NCBI RefSeq assembly: GCF_000722875.1 | Contig: NZ_JFHR01000041.1 | Location: 1-49,005, forward strand | Length of the DNA: 49,005 nt | Reading direction: 5' to 3' | Origin: Sphingobium chlorophenolicum | GTDB lineage: Bacteria > Pseudomonadota > Alphaproteobacteria > Sphingomonadales > Sphingomonadaceae | In this document: positions 49,000 to 49,005 of the stretch, one piece after another | Layout: each line of letters starts with the position of its first letter | How positions within the stretch are numbered: position 1 is the first letter of the stretch | Notes under the pieces: model-generated | What the model saw: the letters and a program-made list of their open reading frames with translations, nothing else | Databases searched by the model: none | Told to the model about the DNA's origin: nothing | Translations under genes and position numbers: made by a program

Positions 49000-49005
49000 T
49001 TAGGG

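Overview
The window looks like chromosomal DNA of a sphingomonad (Alphaproteobacteria, Sphingomonadales, close to Sphingobium/Sphingomonas). It is GC-rich and has an alphaproteobacterial nuoA-N / birA / coaX / rnj block, a PhyP-NepR-PhyR-EcfG general stress response locus, and DUF1467 and DUF5818-like proteins. It also carries short palindromic intergenic repeats built on a GAGCTTGTCGAAG-type core, which sphingomonad genomes scatter widely. No tRNA, rRNA, CRISPR, transposase or phage gene is visible.

Layout. 0.1-0.9 kb: an inositol-monophosphatase family enzyme. 1.06-16.5 kb: a complete 14-subunit complex I operon (nuoA to nuoN), mostly with overlapping stop/start codons. It carries three interruptions: a repeat-bearing spacer between nuoE and nuoF, an unrecognised exported protein between nuoF and nuoG, and a second repeat-bearing spacer between nuoJ and nuoK. 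A Fur-like palindrome lies upstream of nuoA. 16.5-19.9 kb: birA, coaX, rnj and a DUF1467 gene continue the same strand. 20-25.4 kb: a GNAT acetyltransferase, a membrane GGDEF-EAL protein convergent with an RpfF-type crotonase (possible diffusible-signal synthase), a small conserved-looking protein and tgt.

25.4-29.9 kb: the general stress response locus. It has a PhyP-like membrane sensor with an intact His motif but a degenerate ATPase domain, nepR, divergent phyR, a 44-residue membrane protein behind a perfect GGAAC-N16-CGTT (sigma-EcfG) promoter, ecfG, and another small membrane protein. 30-34.9 kb: a three-gene operon of the XrtA/PEP-CTERM type (sugar transferase, PrsK histidine kinase, PrsR sigma54-type regulator) for exopolysaccharide control. 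35-38.2 kb: a GntR regulator, a nitroreductase, a POT peptide transporter and an SH3-domain exported protein. 38.3-41.9 kb: a 2-hydroxyacid dehydrogenase translationally coupled to a CopA-type multicopper oxidase and CopB. The oxidase's Tat signal is only encoded if translation begins at a CTG.

42-42.5 kb: two small stress-type genes (DUF1328, DUF5818-like) behind a second perfect GGAAC-N16-CGTT site, which links them to the EcfG regulator encoded 13 kb away. 42.5-49 kb: a zinc-ribbon protein, aconitase acnA with a clear terminator, a DUF454 membrane protein, a PhoQ-like kinase with its OmpR-type regulator, and a PepSY protein. The main themes are respiration, stress and envelope signalling, and copper handling. 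The points most worth following are the foreign-looking gene inside nuo, the CTGA start overlaps, the RpfF/c-di-GMP pair and the EcfG-driven small membrane proteins.
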